Source: Chryseobacterium defluvii (GTDB lineage: Bacteria > Bacteroidota > Bacteroidia > Flavobacteriales > Weeksellaceae). From it: 64,000 nt of DNA. The position numbers were made by a program, and so were the translations under genes. The notes under the pieces are model-generated. The model made no database searches and was not told the origin of the DNA. It saw only the letters and a list, made by a program, of their open reading frames with translations. The DNA is taken from contig NZ_JACHLE010000004.1 of assembly GCF_014204415.1 (NCBI RefSeq), positions 186,001 through 250,000 of the forward strand, given 5' to 3'. Below, piece after piece: positions 43,680 through 52,950 of this stretch. The number at the start of each line of letters is the position of its first letter. The first letter of the stretch is position 1.

Positions 43680-44435
43680 ATGAAAGACCTTGTATCTATT
43701 ATCACCCCCTGCTATAATTCGGCTGAATTTATTGAAGAGACCATACAATCTGTCCTGAACCAGACGTATGAGAACTGGGAATGGCTGATCAGTGATGACC
43801 TTTCCAAAGATAATACCGTTGAGATCATCAGGAAATACAATGACCCGAGGATAAAGCTTCAGGTCCTTGAGAAAAACGGCGGTGCAGGCAATGCAAGAAA
43901 TAATAGCCTGGAAAGGGCGCAGGGAAGATATATTGCTTTTCTGGATTCTGATGATTACTGGTACCCGAACTACCTGGAAACAATGACCAATTATATGCAG
44001 GAACACCAGGTGGAACTTGTTTATTGTAACTATTCCAGGTGTAATGAACAGCTGGAGCCCATATTGAAAGATTTTTTAGCAGATAAGGTGGTTACTTTCT
44101 CCAATCTTTTAAAAACCTGCAGGCTGGCACCGGTCTCCACCATGTATGATACAAAAAGAGTGGGTAAATTCTTATTCCCCGTAAAAAGCAAGCGTGAAGA
44201 TCATGTAATGTGGCTGAACCTTCTTAAGGAAATACCGGAAGGACATCCTGTAAAACAGACCCTTGCCAAATACAGAATGCGTGAGAACAGTGTATCCAGG
44301 AAGAAAAAGAACATTATCAAAGACCAGTATCTGGTTTATAAGGATTTTATGGGATTTTCTACCGTCAGATCTTTATACTATACGGCCAACTGGGCACTCA
44401 ACGGCTTTATGAAGTATTCAAAGTTTTTTAATTAG
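43680..44435 (+). CDS. Family 2 glycosyltransferase
   Basis: The product has 251 residues. It has the GT-A fold of family 2: VSIITPCYNSAEFIEETIQS (nucleotide-sugar binding), NGGAGNARNNSLERAQG and the DxD-type FLDSDDYW. The C-terminal part has YRMRENSVS, usual in family 2 enzymes that act on polysaccharides. Soluble or membrane-associated, cytoplasmic. It follows the acyltransferase gene and its end overlaps the Kdo transferase gene (converging) by 8 bases. Confidence 0.92.
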   Translation: MKDLVSIITPCYNSAEFIEETIQSVLNQTYENWEWLISDDLSKDNTVEIIRKYNDPRIKLQVLEKNGGAGNARNNSLERAQGRYIAFLDSDDYWYPNYLETMTNYMQEHQVELVYCNYSRCNEQLEPILKDFLADKVVTFSNLLKTCRLAPVSTMYDTKRVGKFLFPVKSKREDHVMWLNLLKEIPEGHPVKQTLAKYRMRENSVSRKKKNIIKDQYLVYKDFMGFSTVRSLYYTANWALNGFMKYSKFFN

Positions 44436-45675
44436 GATCAATATTTTTCAGGATCTTATGGATAATGATCTCTGTAGAGTTGGGTTTTCCATCAACAAAT
44501 TTCCGGGCATTCCCGGACATCGCGGTTAATGTTTCGTCATCATTGAGGAGAAACAGTACAAAGTTGGCAGCTTCACCTTCTCTTCCGAAAGATTTACCAC
44601 CTTCGGCTGAGATCAGTTCGTCAGCTTCCGGATTTTTTCTGTAATGGCTTCCAAATACTACAGGAACCCCGAAAGTTGCAGCTTCCAGTATATTATGCAG
44701 GCCTGCTTCATGAAAACCTCCTCCTACAACGGCAATATCCGCGTAAGAATATAATTTTGATAATAATCCGATGCTGTCGATGATCAATAAACGATGATTA
44801 CTCAACAATGGATGATAATCTGATATCTGGCTATATAACAGTGCATCGGGGAAGATCTGTTTCAAATGCTGCACTCTTTTTAGATCGTGGGGAGCCATAA
44901 TGATCTTGGCATCGGGATCTTTTTGAAAAATTTCTTCGGAGATCTTCTCTTCGGCATGCCATGAACTTCCGAAAACAATCACTTTTTCATCTCCAATAAA
45001 TTCTTTAATGAAATTTACATGATTATTGCGTTCCCTGAGCTGTTTTACCCGGTCAAATCTTGTATCTCCAGCTACGGAAGATTTTATAAGGCCAATAAGT
45101 TTGGCAAAATTAAGAGACTGTGAGGTTTGGTGAAAAAACCAGTCTATATTGCTCTGCAGCTGTTTCACAAACCACTTTCCGTAGAAAGTAAAAAAAGCCT
45201 GCTTTTCATAAAATAAAGCAGAAATAACGTAAGTTTTTACATTCTGTTTCTTTAATGCATCAAGAAGATGATACCAGTAATCGTATTTCACTGTAAAAAA
45301 CAGTTCGGTCTTAAATTGTGAAGTAAATTCACTGATTATACTCTTTTTATCGAATGGCAGGTAACATACCACATTAGCAATATGTTTCTTTTTAACTACA
45401 TTCTCATATCCTGAAGGAGAAAAAAACGTGATCAGAATTTTATGATCCGGAAACTCTTCTTTTAATTTTTCCAGGACCGGAAGGCCCTGTTCGTATTCTC
45501 CCAAGCTCGCAGCATGCATCCAGATGATCTTATCCGATCCCGAAAAGGCCGATTTTACCAGATTCAAAGATTGTTTTCTTCCTTCAATTCCTTTTCTGGT
45601 TTTCTCATTGAACAAAGCAAAGACTTTCATCCCGAAGATGAGAAGGCTGACAAATATATTATAAAAGAAAGACAT
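44428..45675 (-). CDS. waaA: 3-deoxy-D-manno-octulosonic acid transferase
   Basis: The product has 415 residues, the usual length. It adds Kdo to lipid A at the inner membrane. A short N-terminal anchor (FFYNIFVSLLIFGMKVFALF) is followed by the two GT-B domains: IWMHAASLGEYEQGLPVLEK, GSSWHAEEK, AIVGGGFHEAGLHNILEA-like (here AVVGGGFHEAGLHNILEA) and VPVVFGSHYRKNPEAD. The AASLGE and GGGFxxxGxHNxLE motifs are hallmarks of WaaA. It is a core gene for the outer membrane. Confidence 0.95.
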   Translation of the reverse strand: MSFFYNIFVSLLIFGMKVFALFNEKTRKGIEGRKQSLNLVKSAFSGSDKIIWMHAASLGEYEQGLPVLEKLKEEFPDHKILITFFSPSGYENVVKKKHIANVVCYLPFDKKSIISEFTSQFKTELFFTVKYDYWYHLLDALKKQNVKTYVISALFYEKQAFFTFYGKWFVKQLQSNIDWFFHQTSQSLNFAKLIGLIKSSVAGDTRFDRVKQLRERNNHVNFIKEFIGDEKVIVFGSSWHAEEKISEEIFQKDPDAKIIMAPHDLKRVQHLKQIFPDALLYSQISDYHPLLSNHRLLIIDSIGLLSKLYSYADIAVVGGGFHEAGLHNILEAATFGVPVVFGSHYRKNPEADELISAEGGKSFGREGEAANFVLFLLNDDETLTAMSGNARKFVDGKPNSTEIIIHKILKNIDPN

Positions 45676-45687
45676 CCGGATTATTTT

Positions 45688-46026
45688 TTAAACTTCAACT
45701 CTGTCATTATTTGTTGATGGATTGGAGATCACCAAAAACTCCACATCCTCTGCTGATTCATTGGAAATACAATGTTTCGATTTTGGCAAAACTGAAATTC
45801 CTTCACCCTTTTTTAATATAATTTTTTTATCCTCTACGCAAAAAACTGCCTGTCCCTTTAAAATATAAAAGAATTGTTCTGCATGATCATGAAAGTGCAG
45901 CTTTTCAGAAGTATTCGGCGGCATTTTTTCCTGTTTTACAGAAAGATTCCCGGTATCCCTTAAAACCCAGCTGTCGCATTGGCTGCCCCAGATATAGTGT
46001 TCGGAATTTTCTTTTGAAACTATCAT
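45688..46026 (-). CDS. Cupin-domain protein
   Basis: The product has 112 residues. It is a single-domain cupin: motif 1 KLHFHDHAEQFFYILKGQAV (metal-binding His-x-His and Glu) and motif 2 PKSKHCISNESAEDVEFLVI. Such proteins bind a metal and act as small isomerases, dioxygenases or ligand binders; the substrate is unknown. It is 10 bases after the DUF1648 gene and 12 bases before waaA, so it is probably in one transcript with them. Confidence 0.9.
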   Translation of the reverse strand: MIVSKENSEHYIWGSQCDSWVLRDTGNLSVKQEKMPPNTSEKLHFHDHAEQFFYILKGQAVFCVEDKKIILKKGEGISVLPKSKHCISNESAEDVEFLVISNPSTNNDRVEV

Positions 46027-46036
46027 TTGAAGGGGG

Positions 46037-46501
46037 TTAATAAGGGTTTGCAGATTTTCCTTTTCTGATCATGATAAATACCCAGGTCCCAAGGGTAAGG
46101 AACAGAAAACCCAACAGGACAAAAGCGAGGTTGCTGAGTGCCTGTATTCTTCCCTGAGCGATTAAAACGGTTTCAATAAGCATGTCCCAGAATAATAACA
46201 GAATGGGGATGAGAATCGTATATGAAAATAGTTCCAGTGTTTTTTTATCCCGGAAATTATCCGGTATGTTCAGCATGGGAGATCTTGGATCTTTTGTAAC
46301 AGCAATCAGCACAAAAAAAATAAACGTTGCTATGGATGGAAGGAGCCAGATCATTTTTTTATGGTCTTCACCGTCTATATTTCCATAGGAATTAAAATGA
46401 GTCGGAATGATCTCCGGCAGTTCTCCATATTTCAATCCTGTAAATCCCCAGATAAAAATGAGGAGTATTATATTAATGCCTAATAATATTCTGGAAACCA
46501 T
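46037..46501 (-). CDS. DUF1648 membrane protein
   Basis: The product has 154 residues with about four membrane helices (LLGINIILLIFIWGF, WLLPSIATFIFFVLIAV, ILIPILLLFWDMLIETVL, LAFVLLGFLFLTLGTWVFIM). The loop PEIIPTHFNSYGNIDGEDHK is the DUF1648 signature (also found in SdpI-type immunity proteins). The role here is unknown. It sits 8 bases after the NlpC/P60 gene. Confidence 0.88.
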   Translation of the reverse strand: MVSRILLGINIILLIFIWGFTGLKYGELPEIIPTHFNSYGNIDGEDHKKMIWLLPSIATFIFFVLIAVTKDPRSPMLNIPDNFRDKKTLELFSYTILIPILLLFWDMLIETVLIAQGRIQALSNLAFVLLGFLFLTLGTWVFIMIRKGKSANPY

Positions 46502-46509
46502 TTTCAGTT

Positions 46510-47229
46510 TTACTGAATGACACTTCTAATCACTCTCAGTTTATGGGTATGTTTATTCATCTCTTTATTAAAGATGCCTGTAGAGTCTAATGTATCGATC
46601 CTTACTTTCCCGGAAGCATGAATGATCTTTTGATTTTCAAGCATAATTCCTACGTGGATGATCTTCCCTTCAGGGTTCTCAAAAAAGGCCAGATCCCCCG
46701 GACGGCTTTCTTCAACAAAGCTCAGTGGTTCCCCCACTTCAGCCTGCTGATAAGTATCTCTTGGTAATTTAATGTTATGGATCTTATAGACCAGTTGTGT
46801 AAAACCGGAGCAATCTACGGCAAAAAAGCTTTTCCCACCCCACAGATAAGGAACGTTGATGAATTCTCTGGCCGTTAAAGCAATACTTTCCCTCACATCA
46901 TGGCTTCGTCTTGATGCAACAGCCGGAAATTCCACTTCAGAACCCATGGATAAAAGTGTTTTGCCGTCATTCATGATTACCGAAGAAAAATCTTCCGTGA
47001 TGATGGTCACTTTCCTGTTAGCAAGTTCTTCGTCTGTTACAGGCCTGATCTGTTTTGTATCCATCCATCCTTCATAACCGTCGTAATGCATCTTTATCCT
47101 GGTCCAGTTCTTATTGACTTCCAGAATATCCGCACTTTCACCAAATAATATCTCAGTAACAATTTCCGCTTTATCAGAACTCTCCGCACGAACGGGCGCT
47201 ACCGTAACTATACAAATTCCTTTATTCAT
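46510..47229 (-). CDS. NlpC/P60 family hydrolase with SH3 domain
   Basis: The product has 239 residues from the ATG at 47229; the frame is open to 47253. There is no signal peptide, though secretion by another route is possible. It has an SH3b-like N-terminal part (ILEVNKNWTRIKMHYDGYEG) and a C-terminal NlpC/P60 cysteine peptidase: catalytic Cys in FFAVDCSGFTQLVYK, RPGDLAFFENPEGKIIHVGI (catalytic His) and IIHASGKVRID. Relatives cut gamma-D-Glu-meso-DAP bonds in cell-wall peptides. It is in a minus-strand gene run with the cupin and DUF1648 genes. Confidence 0.92.
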   Translation of the reverse strand: MNKGICIVTVAPVRAESSDKAEIVTEILFGESADILEVNKNWTRIKMHYDGYEGWMDTKQIRPVTDEELANRKVTIITEDFSSVIMNDGKTLLSMGSEVEFPAVASRRSHDVRESIALTAREFINVPYLWGGKSFFAVDCSGFTQLVYKIHNIKLPRDTYQQAEVGEPLSFVEESRPGDLAFFENPEGKIIHVGIMLENQKIIHASGKVRIDTLDSTGIFNKEMNKHTHKLRVIRSVIQ

Positions 47230-47318
47230 TAAATTATCTATTAAAAGATTCAATGATTTAAAGATTAAAAAATCAGATGTGGTAAATCTTTTAATTTTCT
47301 AATGTTTAAATCTTTTAA

Positions 47319-47966
47319 TTACTTTCTTCTGAGAAAGTTCACTCCATCCCGCAAAGGTAGAATAAGATTTTCAAAATCCTCATCCTTTGAGATCAAATCA
47401 TTAAGTTCTTTAATAATCCGGGTGGATTTCTGCTTTGGATCTTCTTCCAGAACTTTCCCGTACCACAGGACATTGTCGAACATAATCACTGATCCCGATC
47501 TTGTTCTCGGCTTGATCAGCTTAAAATATTCCACATAATTTTCTTTATCTGCATCTATAAATACCAGATCAAAAACCTCATCGGTTTCTCTTAAAAACTC
47601 TTTCGCATCCTGCAATTTAAAATGAATACGGCCTGCATATTCACTTTCTTCAAAATATTTTTGCGGAAGATAGGCCAGATCTTCATTGATGTCCAAAGTG
47701 ATAATTTTTCCATTTTTAGAAAGCCCTTCTGCCAGACATAATGTTGCATATCCGGTAAAAGTACCGATCTCCAGTACATTTTCAGGCCTCATCATCTGAG
47801 AGATAATGGTTAACAGCCTGCCCTGCTGGTATCCGGAGATCATGTGCGGCTGTGTGGTCTTCTGAAAGGTCTCTCTTCTTAATTTTTTCAGGATCTCAGG
47901 TTCAGAAGAAGCATGGTTTTCCAGATACCGGTCCATTTCCGGATTCTTTTCTTCAAAAAAGCTCAT
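47319..47966 (-). CDS. Class I SAM-dependent O-methyltransferase
   Basis: The product has 215 residues. It matches the O-methyltransferase family (methyltransferase 3): VLEIGTFTGYATLCLAEGL (SAM-binding), GKIITLDINEDLAY, VFDLVFIDADKENYVEYF (metal-binding DAD) and VIMFDNVLWYGKV. Catechol-type O-methyltransferases of this form are small soluble enzymes. The substrate is unknown. It is probably first in the minus-strand run, 89 bases before the NlpC/P60 frame. Confidence 0.92.
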   Translation of the reverse strand: MSFFEEKNPEMDRYLENHASSEPEILKKLRRETFQKTTQPHMISGYQQGRLLTIISQMMRPENVLEIGTFTGYATLCLAEGLSKNGKIITLDINEDLAYLPQKYFEESEYAGRIHFKLQDAKEFLRETDEVFDLVFIDADKENYVEYFKLIKPRTRSGSVIMFDNVLWYGKVLEEDPKQKSTRIIKELNDLISKDEDFENLILPLRDGVNFLRRK

Positions 47967-48072
47967 TGTACTCGGTTTTCTTATTCAAATTTAACCAAAT
48001 CTATCGGATGCCAAAAAAACTTATTCTAAAAATACCGTAAAAACACGGATATATTTTTACTGATTTCCGGGA

Positions 48073-48080
48073 TATATTTG
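48073..48080 (+). promoter_or_regulatory. Candidate -7 element of the small peptide gene
   Basis: TATATTTG matches TAnnTTTG, 38 bases before the ATG at 48119. Confidence 0.5.
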
Positions 48081-48118
48081 TACCACACTAATCTCGAGAG
48101 AGGATAAATACAAAAGAG

Positions 48119-48262
48119 ATGAATGATAAAAAAATTATTAAAAAGAAAACGAACAGATCCTCAACTGAGAAGAACATTTCTTCTCCTGAAAAAAAAACAG
48201 AAATATCCAATTCATTTTTTCAACGAATTATTTCTCTGATCAAAAAAGAAGAATTAATTTGA
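48119..48262 (+). CDS. 47-residue basic peptide, unknown
   Basis: The frame from ATG 48119 to TGA 48260-48262 encodes 47 residues, rich in Lys (about 12), Ser and Asn, with no Cys or Trp: MNDKKIIKKKTNRSSTEKN at the start and QRIISLIKKEEL at the end, which could form a short amphipathic helix. It lies between a TATATTTG box and a perfect palindromic terminator (48269-48300), as an independent unit in an otherwise empty 469-base gap. No family is recognised. It is too short for most gene callers. It could be a DNA/RNA-binding or membrane-active peptide. Confidence 0.55.
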   Translation: MNDKKIIKKKTNRSSTEKNISSPEKKTEISNSFFQRIISLIKKEELI

Positions 48263-48268
48263 TTAAAA

Positions 48269-48300
48269 AATAATCCTGGAAATTTCCAGGATTATTTTTT
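48269..48300 (+). terminator. Terminator of the small peptide gene
   Basis: Perfect 14-base arms (AATAATCCTGGAAA, 48269-48282, and its complement 48283-48296) followed by T6. It begins 6 bases after the stop codon. Confidence 0.8.
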
Positions 48301-48383
48301 TAACATATTATCTTTTGCTTCTTTAAGCTACCGTTTTAGTATTAAACGTGCATGTTGAAATAAAAGATATGAGGCCTTAAAAC

Positions 48384-48414
48384 AGTTTCGGCTCTGCAAA
48401 GCAGAGCCGAAACT
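48384..48414 (-). terminator. GC-rich palindrome after the OmpA gene
   Basis: 14-base arms AGTTTCGGCTCTGC (48384-48397) and complement (48401-48414), AAA loop. On the minus strand it follows the OmpA stop and is followed by GTTTTAAG. Same design as 4043-4081 and 6509-6541. Confidence 0.65.
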
Positions 48415-48435
48415 TTGAATATAAAAACAAATCCT

Positions 48436-49272
48436 TTATTTTTTAACCGGAGCAATATCCATAAGTTTCATAAATTCATCAAGCTTAGGCATAATGATAA
48501 TCTCCGTTCTTCTGTTCTCTGCTCTCCCTGAAACACTCATATTGGTAGCTTTAGGATTGTATTCTGAACGTCCTCCTGCTGTTATTCTTGAAGGATCTAC
48601 TCCAAACTGGGTTTGCAATACCTTAGCAACTGCCGTACCTCTCAATGCAGAAAGATCCCAGTTGTCTTTTGGTAAGTTCGCAGAACTCAAAGGAGCATTA
48701 TCCGTATTACCCTCGATCAATACTGAATATTTATCATAATCGTTGATCACTCTGGCCACTTTGCCCAAGATCTCCTGAGCGGCAGGTAACACATTATAAT
48801 CACCGGTTTTATATAACATCTTATCCGAAAGCGAAATCATTACAACCCCTTTCAGTACCTTTACCTGAACATCCTCATCCGTTACATTATCCAAAGATCT
48901 CTTCAACTTGTTGGATAACGCCAGATTGAGACTGTCATTTTTAGCATTATTGGAGATAAGCTGCTTAATATACGAATTGGAAGCATTGATCTCCCCTACA
49001 AGCTTATCAATATTAGCAGAACTTTTCCCGGTATTTGCCAAACAGGCGTCCAGCGATGATTTTAAAGCATCGTGCTGGCTTTTCAATAAATTATTTTCCC
49101 CTGTAAGTGCAGAATTCTGAGACTTTAGGTCCTGAATCTCCCTTTGTCTTTCCCCTATATTCTCAATACACTGTTTGTAATTTGAACTCAATGCATCATA
49201 CTGCTTTTTACTTATACAGGATGTCATTCCCAACACCATTGCAGAAACTGCCAGAATTTTAAAAATCTTCAT
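48436..49272 (-). CDS. OmpA-family lipoprotein
   Basis: The product has 278 residues. A lipoprotein signal (AVSAMVLGMTSCISKK, Cys about 19) is followed by a long coiled coil (about 25-125, IGERQREIQDLKSQNSALTG) and an OmpA C-terminal peptidoglycan-binding domain (about 140-268: YSVLIEGNTDNAPLSSANLP, LSALRGTAVAKVLQTQFGVD, RITAGGRSEYNP, RAENRRTEIII). It ties the outer membrane to the wall. A TACCTTTG box (49296-49303, minus strand) lies 24 bases upstream of the ATG. A palindrome follows the stop. Confidence 0.94.
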   Translation of the reverse strand: MKIFKILAVSAMVLGMTSCISKKQYDALSSNYKQCIENIGERQREIQDLKSQNSALTGENNLLKSQHDALKSSLDACLANTGKSSANIDKLVGEINASNSYIKQLISNNAKNDSLNLALSNKLKRSLDNVTDEDVQVKVLKGVVMISLSDKMLYKTGDYNVLPAAQEILGKVARVINDYDKYSVLIEGNTDNAPLSSANLPKDNWDLSALRGTAVAKVLQTQFGVDPSRITAGGRSEYNPKATNMSVSGRAENRRTEIIIMPKLDEFMKLMDIAPVKK

Positions 49273-49295
49273 AAATAATCATTTTTAGATGAAGT

Positions 49296-49303
49296 CAAAG
49301 GTA
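49296..49303 (-). promoter_or_regulatory. Candidate -7 element of the OmpA gene
   Basis: On the minus strand TACCTTTG, 23 bases before the ATG at 49272. It faces TATCTTTG at 49330-49337, the box of tilS on the plus strand. Confidence 0.5.
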
Positions 49304-49329
49304 GGAAAATTCATTTTAATTATATGGAC

Positions 49330-49337
49330 TATCTTTG
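49330..49337 (+). promoter_or_regulatory. Candidate -7 element of tilS
   Basis: TATCTTTG, 23 bases before the tilS ATG. No clear -33 TTTG is seen. Confidence 0.5.
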
Positions 49338-49360
49338 CGTAAAAGAAATTCTCAGCCTCC

Positions 49361-50677
49361 ATGTTGGAAAAATCAAGTTTTAAGAACCAACTAGAAAATC
49401 TTACAGACTCACCTGAAGATCATACTTATCTTTTAGCGGTGAGCGGAGGTGTGGACTCTATGGTTCTGGCTTATCTTTTTCATGTTTTAGGGTTAAGATT
49501 TCAGATTGCCCATATCAACTATAAACTTCGTGGAAAAGATTCGGATCTTGATCAGAAAACAGTAGAGGATTTCTGTGAAAATAATGAAATTCCACTTCAT
49601 ATTTACGAGGTTTCAGAAAAGGACAAAAAACCAAAAAATTCTATTCAGCTTTGGGCTAGAGAGCTCCGGTATCGTTTTTTCGGAGAGATATGTAGAAAAG
49701 AAAATCTTGAATTTTTAGTGACGGCCCATCATCTGAATGACCAACTGGAAACATTCATCATCAATCTTTCAAAAGCATCGGGAATCAAAGGTTTATCCGG
49801 CATTCCGGCTAATGATAATAATATTTTAAGACCGCTTTTATATTTTTCAAAAGAAGACATTTACCAATTCGCAAAGCAGAACAGGATTGAGTTCCGGGAA
49901 GACCTTTCCAATCAAAAGAATGATTATTTAAGGAATAAAATCAGAAATGAAATTGTTCCAAAATTACTGGAGGTCAATGACCATTTTTTAGAAAATTTTA
50001 AAAAAAGCTCTTCTTATCTGAATCAGGCCAGGGATTTTATAGAAGGACAGATTCAGGAAACCGAGAAAAAGCTTTCGGTATTTAATCCGTACCATAAAAT
50101 TTTATCCAAAGAAAAATTAGAACAGGAAAGTGATTTTGTCAAATTTGAGATTTTAAAACGGTACGGCTTCGATCAGGAAGAGGAAATTCCTAAAATTTTT
50201 AAAGCTGAAACCGGGAGTTCTTTTTTTTCTACGGATTATCAATTGATGGTTGACAGGGATGAGCTTATTTTCATCCGTAAAAATGAAGAAAACAAAACCA
50301 GGGATGAAATAATCCTGATCAAAAATTTTGATTTCTCCGAAAACCGGACCAACATCAATCTGAAAGATGCTATTGAAGACATTGACGAAATCAATAAGAG
50401 CTTTGAATGGGATTTCGATGCCGACAAACTCCGCTTCCCTTTGCGGCTAAGAAGGCAGCAGGATGGCGATGTATTTTTTCCCTCAGGTTTTTCGGGGAAA
50501 AAGAAAGTTTCTAAGTTTTTTAGGGACGAAAAATTATCTATTTTAGCGAAGCAAAAAACGTGGATACTGGCTGACAGTAACAATACTGTTCTCGGGATTG
50601 TCCCTTTCAGACAGGACAGGCGATATGCAAAGGATGAGAAAACGAAAAATATTCTCAAAATTTTTAATGAAAAGTAA
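49361..50677 (+). CDS. tilS: tRNA(Ile)-lysidine synthetase
   Basis: The product has 438 residues, a normal TilS length. It converts C34 of the AUA-reading tRNA-Ile to lysidine. The N-terminal PP-loop ATPase has SGGVDS (28-33), AHINYKLRGKDSDLDQKTVE, TAHHLNDQLETFIINL and GLSGIPANDNNILRPLL. The C-terminal substrate-binding domains contain the LRLRRQQDGDVFFPSGFSGK motif and IVPFRQDRRYA. An essential gene. Its stop overlaps nothing; dsbD begins one base later. Confidence 0.97.
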   Translation: MLEKSSFKNQLENLTDSPEDHTYLLAVSGGVDSMVLAYLFHVLGLRFQIAHINYKLRGKDSDLDQKTVEDFCENNEIPLHIYEVSEKDKKPKNSIQLWARELRYRFFGEICRKENLEFLVTAHHLNDQLETFIINLSKASGIKGLSGIPANDNNILRPLLYFSKEDIYQFAKQNRIEFREDLSNQKNDYLRNKIRNEIVPKLLEVNDHFLENFKKSSSYLNQARDFIEGQIQETEKKLSVFNPYHKILSKEKLEQESDFVKFEILKRYGFDQEEEIPKIFKAETGSSFFSTDYQLMVDRDELIFIRKNEENKTRDEIILIKNFDFSENRTNINLKDAIEDIDEINKSFEWDFDADKLRFPLRLRRQQDGDVFFPSGFSGKKKVSKFFRDEKLSILAKQKTWILADSNNTVLGIVPFRQDRRYAKDEKTKNILKIFNEK

Positions 50678-50678
50678 A

Positions 50679-52748
50679 ATGAAATTTAGAAACTGGTTTT
50701 TATTAATTCTGTTATTCTTATGCTCAGGAATCAATGCACAAATAAAAAATCCTGTCAAATTCAAATTCACCGTTAACGATCTGGGCAACAACCAGTATGA
50801 AGCCGTACTGAATGCTACCATGGAAAGCGGATGGCATATTTATTCCAAAGACCTTCCGCCCGACACCGGAATCCCGACAGAATACAAAGTTTCAGGAAAG
50901 AATATAGAACTGATCGGAAAATTTACAGAAACAGGAAAAAAACATGAAGAGTTTTCCGAAGCATTCGGCGGAACGATCATCTATTATTCCAACGCGGCTG
51001 GCTTTAAGCAAAAATTCAAATTAAAAGATCCTGCCAAACCTGCTGACATAATAGCTGAAATTACTTACCAGACTTGCGATGACAGGGTTTGTTTAGCCCC
51101 GAATACCTTAGAATTCAATCAAAAGGTTACCCCAAAAGGCGTTCCGGAAGCAGCTGCAGCTGAAACCAGTGAAGAGACAAAAGATTCGGCAAAAACAATA
51201 GAAACCACTGTAGAAAGTCCGGTAAAAGAAGAAATTACAATTACGGAAACTCCAAAACTGGACCCGAAACAGCTGAAAATAGAAACATTAGATTTCAAAA
51301 AGCCATTAACAGATTGCGGTACTGCTTCTGAAAAAGTGGATGAAAATTACTTAACCTACCTGTTTTTGGGATTCATCGGAGGCTTAATTGCCTTGCTGAC
51401 GCCATGTGTATTCCCAATGATCCCTTTGACGGTCTCTTTCTTTACCAAAGGGAATAAAAACAAGGGAAAAGGCAAAAGAGATGCGTTCATCTATGGTTTT
51501 TTCATCCTTTTGATCTTCGTTCTCCTGAGCCTTCCTTTCCATCTGATCGACGGGATTGCAGGAAATATTTTCAATGAGATCTCTACAAGCGTATGGCTGA
51601 ACATTGTATTCTTTATCATATTCCTGTTCTTTGCGGGAAGCTTTTTCGGATATTATGACATCACACTGCCAAGCTCTATCGCCAATAAATCTTCAAAAGC
51701 CGAAGAAGCCGGCGGGATCATCGGTATTTTCTTCATGGCGTTAACTCTGGTTATCGTATCTTTCTCCTGCACAGGCCCTATTTTGGGAAGTTTGTTGGGA
51801 AGCGCCATTACAGGTTCCGCTAATATTCCTATGCTGCTGACCTTCGCATTAGCCGGATTTGGTTTAGCCTGGGCCATTGTTTTCGGGCTTCTGGCCTTAT
51901 TCCCACAAGCCTTACAAAGCCTTCCGAAATCCGGAGGATGGATGAATACCGTAAAGGTAGTTTTAGGTTTTGTAGAATTGGCTTTGGCCTTAAAATTCCT
52001 GTCAAAAGCAGATCTGGTTTCCAAAACATTCTTATTAAAGAGAGAGCTTTTCATTGCTTTATGGATCGTCATTACTATAGGATTGATACTCTATTTATTC
52101 GGACTGATCAGATTCCCGCATGATGATAAAAAACCAAAGATCTCTCTTACAAGAAAAATCCTGGGTGTACTGGGAATTGGGTTTGTAGTATATTTAATCC
52201 AAGGATTGATTCCATCAGACCGTCCAAAACTTCAATTATTAAGCGGAATCCTGCCTCCTCTGAATGTAAGCTACTTCCATGATGAAAAAGACGGAATTCT
52301 CGGCATGCACCCTGAACATGATTTCTTTAAAGCCATTGAAGTTGCTAAAAAAGAAGATAAACCCGTCCTGATCGATTTTACAGGCTATGGCTGTGAGAAC
52401 TGCAGGAAAATGGAAGAATTTATCTGGAGTGAACCCGATATTTTACCGATCCTTCAGAATGATGTGGTACTGGCCTCCCTTTATGTTGATGACAAAGAGG
52501 AACTTCCTGAAGGAGAACAGACAAAGATCAAGGTAAATGACGGACAGATCAGAAAAGTAAAAACCATCGGAGACCGGTGGAGCTTATTCCAAGAGGTCAA
52601 CTTCAATGACAATACACAGCCTGTATATGTATTGGTAACACCGGATGGAAGAGTTATTAACCCGCTTTTCAAAGGATACAACAGCGACAAAGCAGTCTTC
52701 AGGAAATTCCTGGAATGCGGAGTCAATTATTACAAGAAAAATAAGTAA
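50679..52748 (+). CDS. dsbD: Thiol:disulfide interchange protein DsbD
   Basis: The product has 689 residues from the ATG at 50679; an earlier frame overlaps tilS. It moves electrons from cytoplasmic thioredoxin across the inner membrane. A signal peptide (FLLILLFLCSGINAQ) and an N-terminal DsbD alpha-type domain (about 25-150, with CDDRVC) are followed by a Thr/Glu-rich linker and about eight membrane helices (from residue 233, with the beta-domain TPCVFPMIPLTVSFF near 240 and SCTGPILGSLLG). A C-terminal thioredoxin domain has CENC (about 572-575, GYGCENCRKMEEF). It starts one base after the tilS stop and ends with a strong terminator. Confidence 0.95.
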   Translation: MKFRNWFLLILLFLCSGINAQIKNPVKFKFTVNDLGNNQYEAVLNATMESGWHIYSKDLPPDTGIPTEYKVSGKNIELIGKFTETGKKHEEFSEAFGGTIIYYSNAAGFKQKFKLKDPAKPADIIAEITYQTCDDRVCLAPNTLEFNQKVTPKGVPEAAAAETSEETKDSAKTIETTVESPVKEEITITETPKLDPKQLKIETLDFKKPLTDCGTASEKVDENYLTYLFLGFIGGLIALLTPCVFPMIPLTVSFFTKGNKNKGKGKRDAFIYGFFILLIFVLLSLPFHLIDGIAGNIFNEISTSVWLNIVFFIIFLFFAGSFFGYYDITLPSSIANKSSKAEEAGGIIGIFFMALTLVIVSFSCTGPILGSLLGSAITGSANIPMLLTFALAGFGLAWAIVFGLLALFPQALQSLPKSGGWMNTVKVVLGFVELALALKFLSKADLVSKTFLLKRELFIALWIVITIGLILYLFGLIRFPHDDKKPKISLTRKILGVLGIGFVVYLIQGLIPSDRPKLQLLSGILPPLNVSYFHDEKDGILGMHPEHDFFKAIEVAKKEDKPVLIDFTGYGCENCRKMEEFIWSEPDILPILQNDVVLASLYVDDKEELPEGEQTKIKVNDGQIRKVKTIGDRWSLFQEVNFNDNTQPVYVLVTPDGRVINPLFKGYNSDKAVFRKFLECGVNYYKKNK

Positions 52749-52769
52749 AGTATTTTAGTATTACTGATC

Positions 52770-52802
52770 AACCCCATACTTCATGAAGTATGGGGTTTTA
52801 TT
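52770..52802 (+). terminator. Terminator after dsbD
   Basis: Perfect 14-base arms AACCCCATACTTCA / TGAAGTATGGGGTT (52770-52783, 52784-52797), then a T run. Confidence 0.85.
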
Positions 52803-52950
52803 TTTTACTCATCATGCAATCATCAATTTTTCAGAAGATGTACCAATCTTATGGGATTTTATCTTCATAAGGTTTTTTTATGCTTAACTTAAGTTCATTC
52901 ATATTTTAGAGAAAAGGATTAGTTTTACGCAAAAAATAATTCAAACACAT

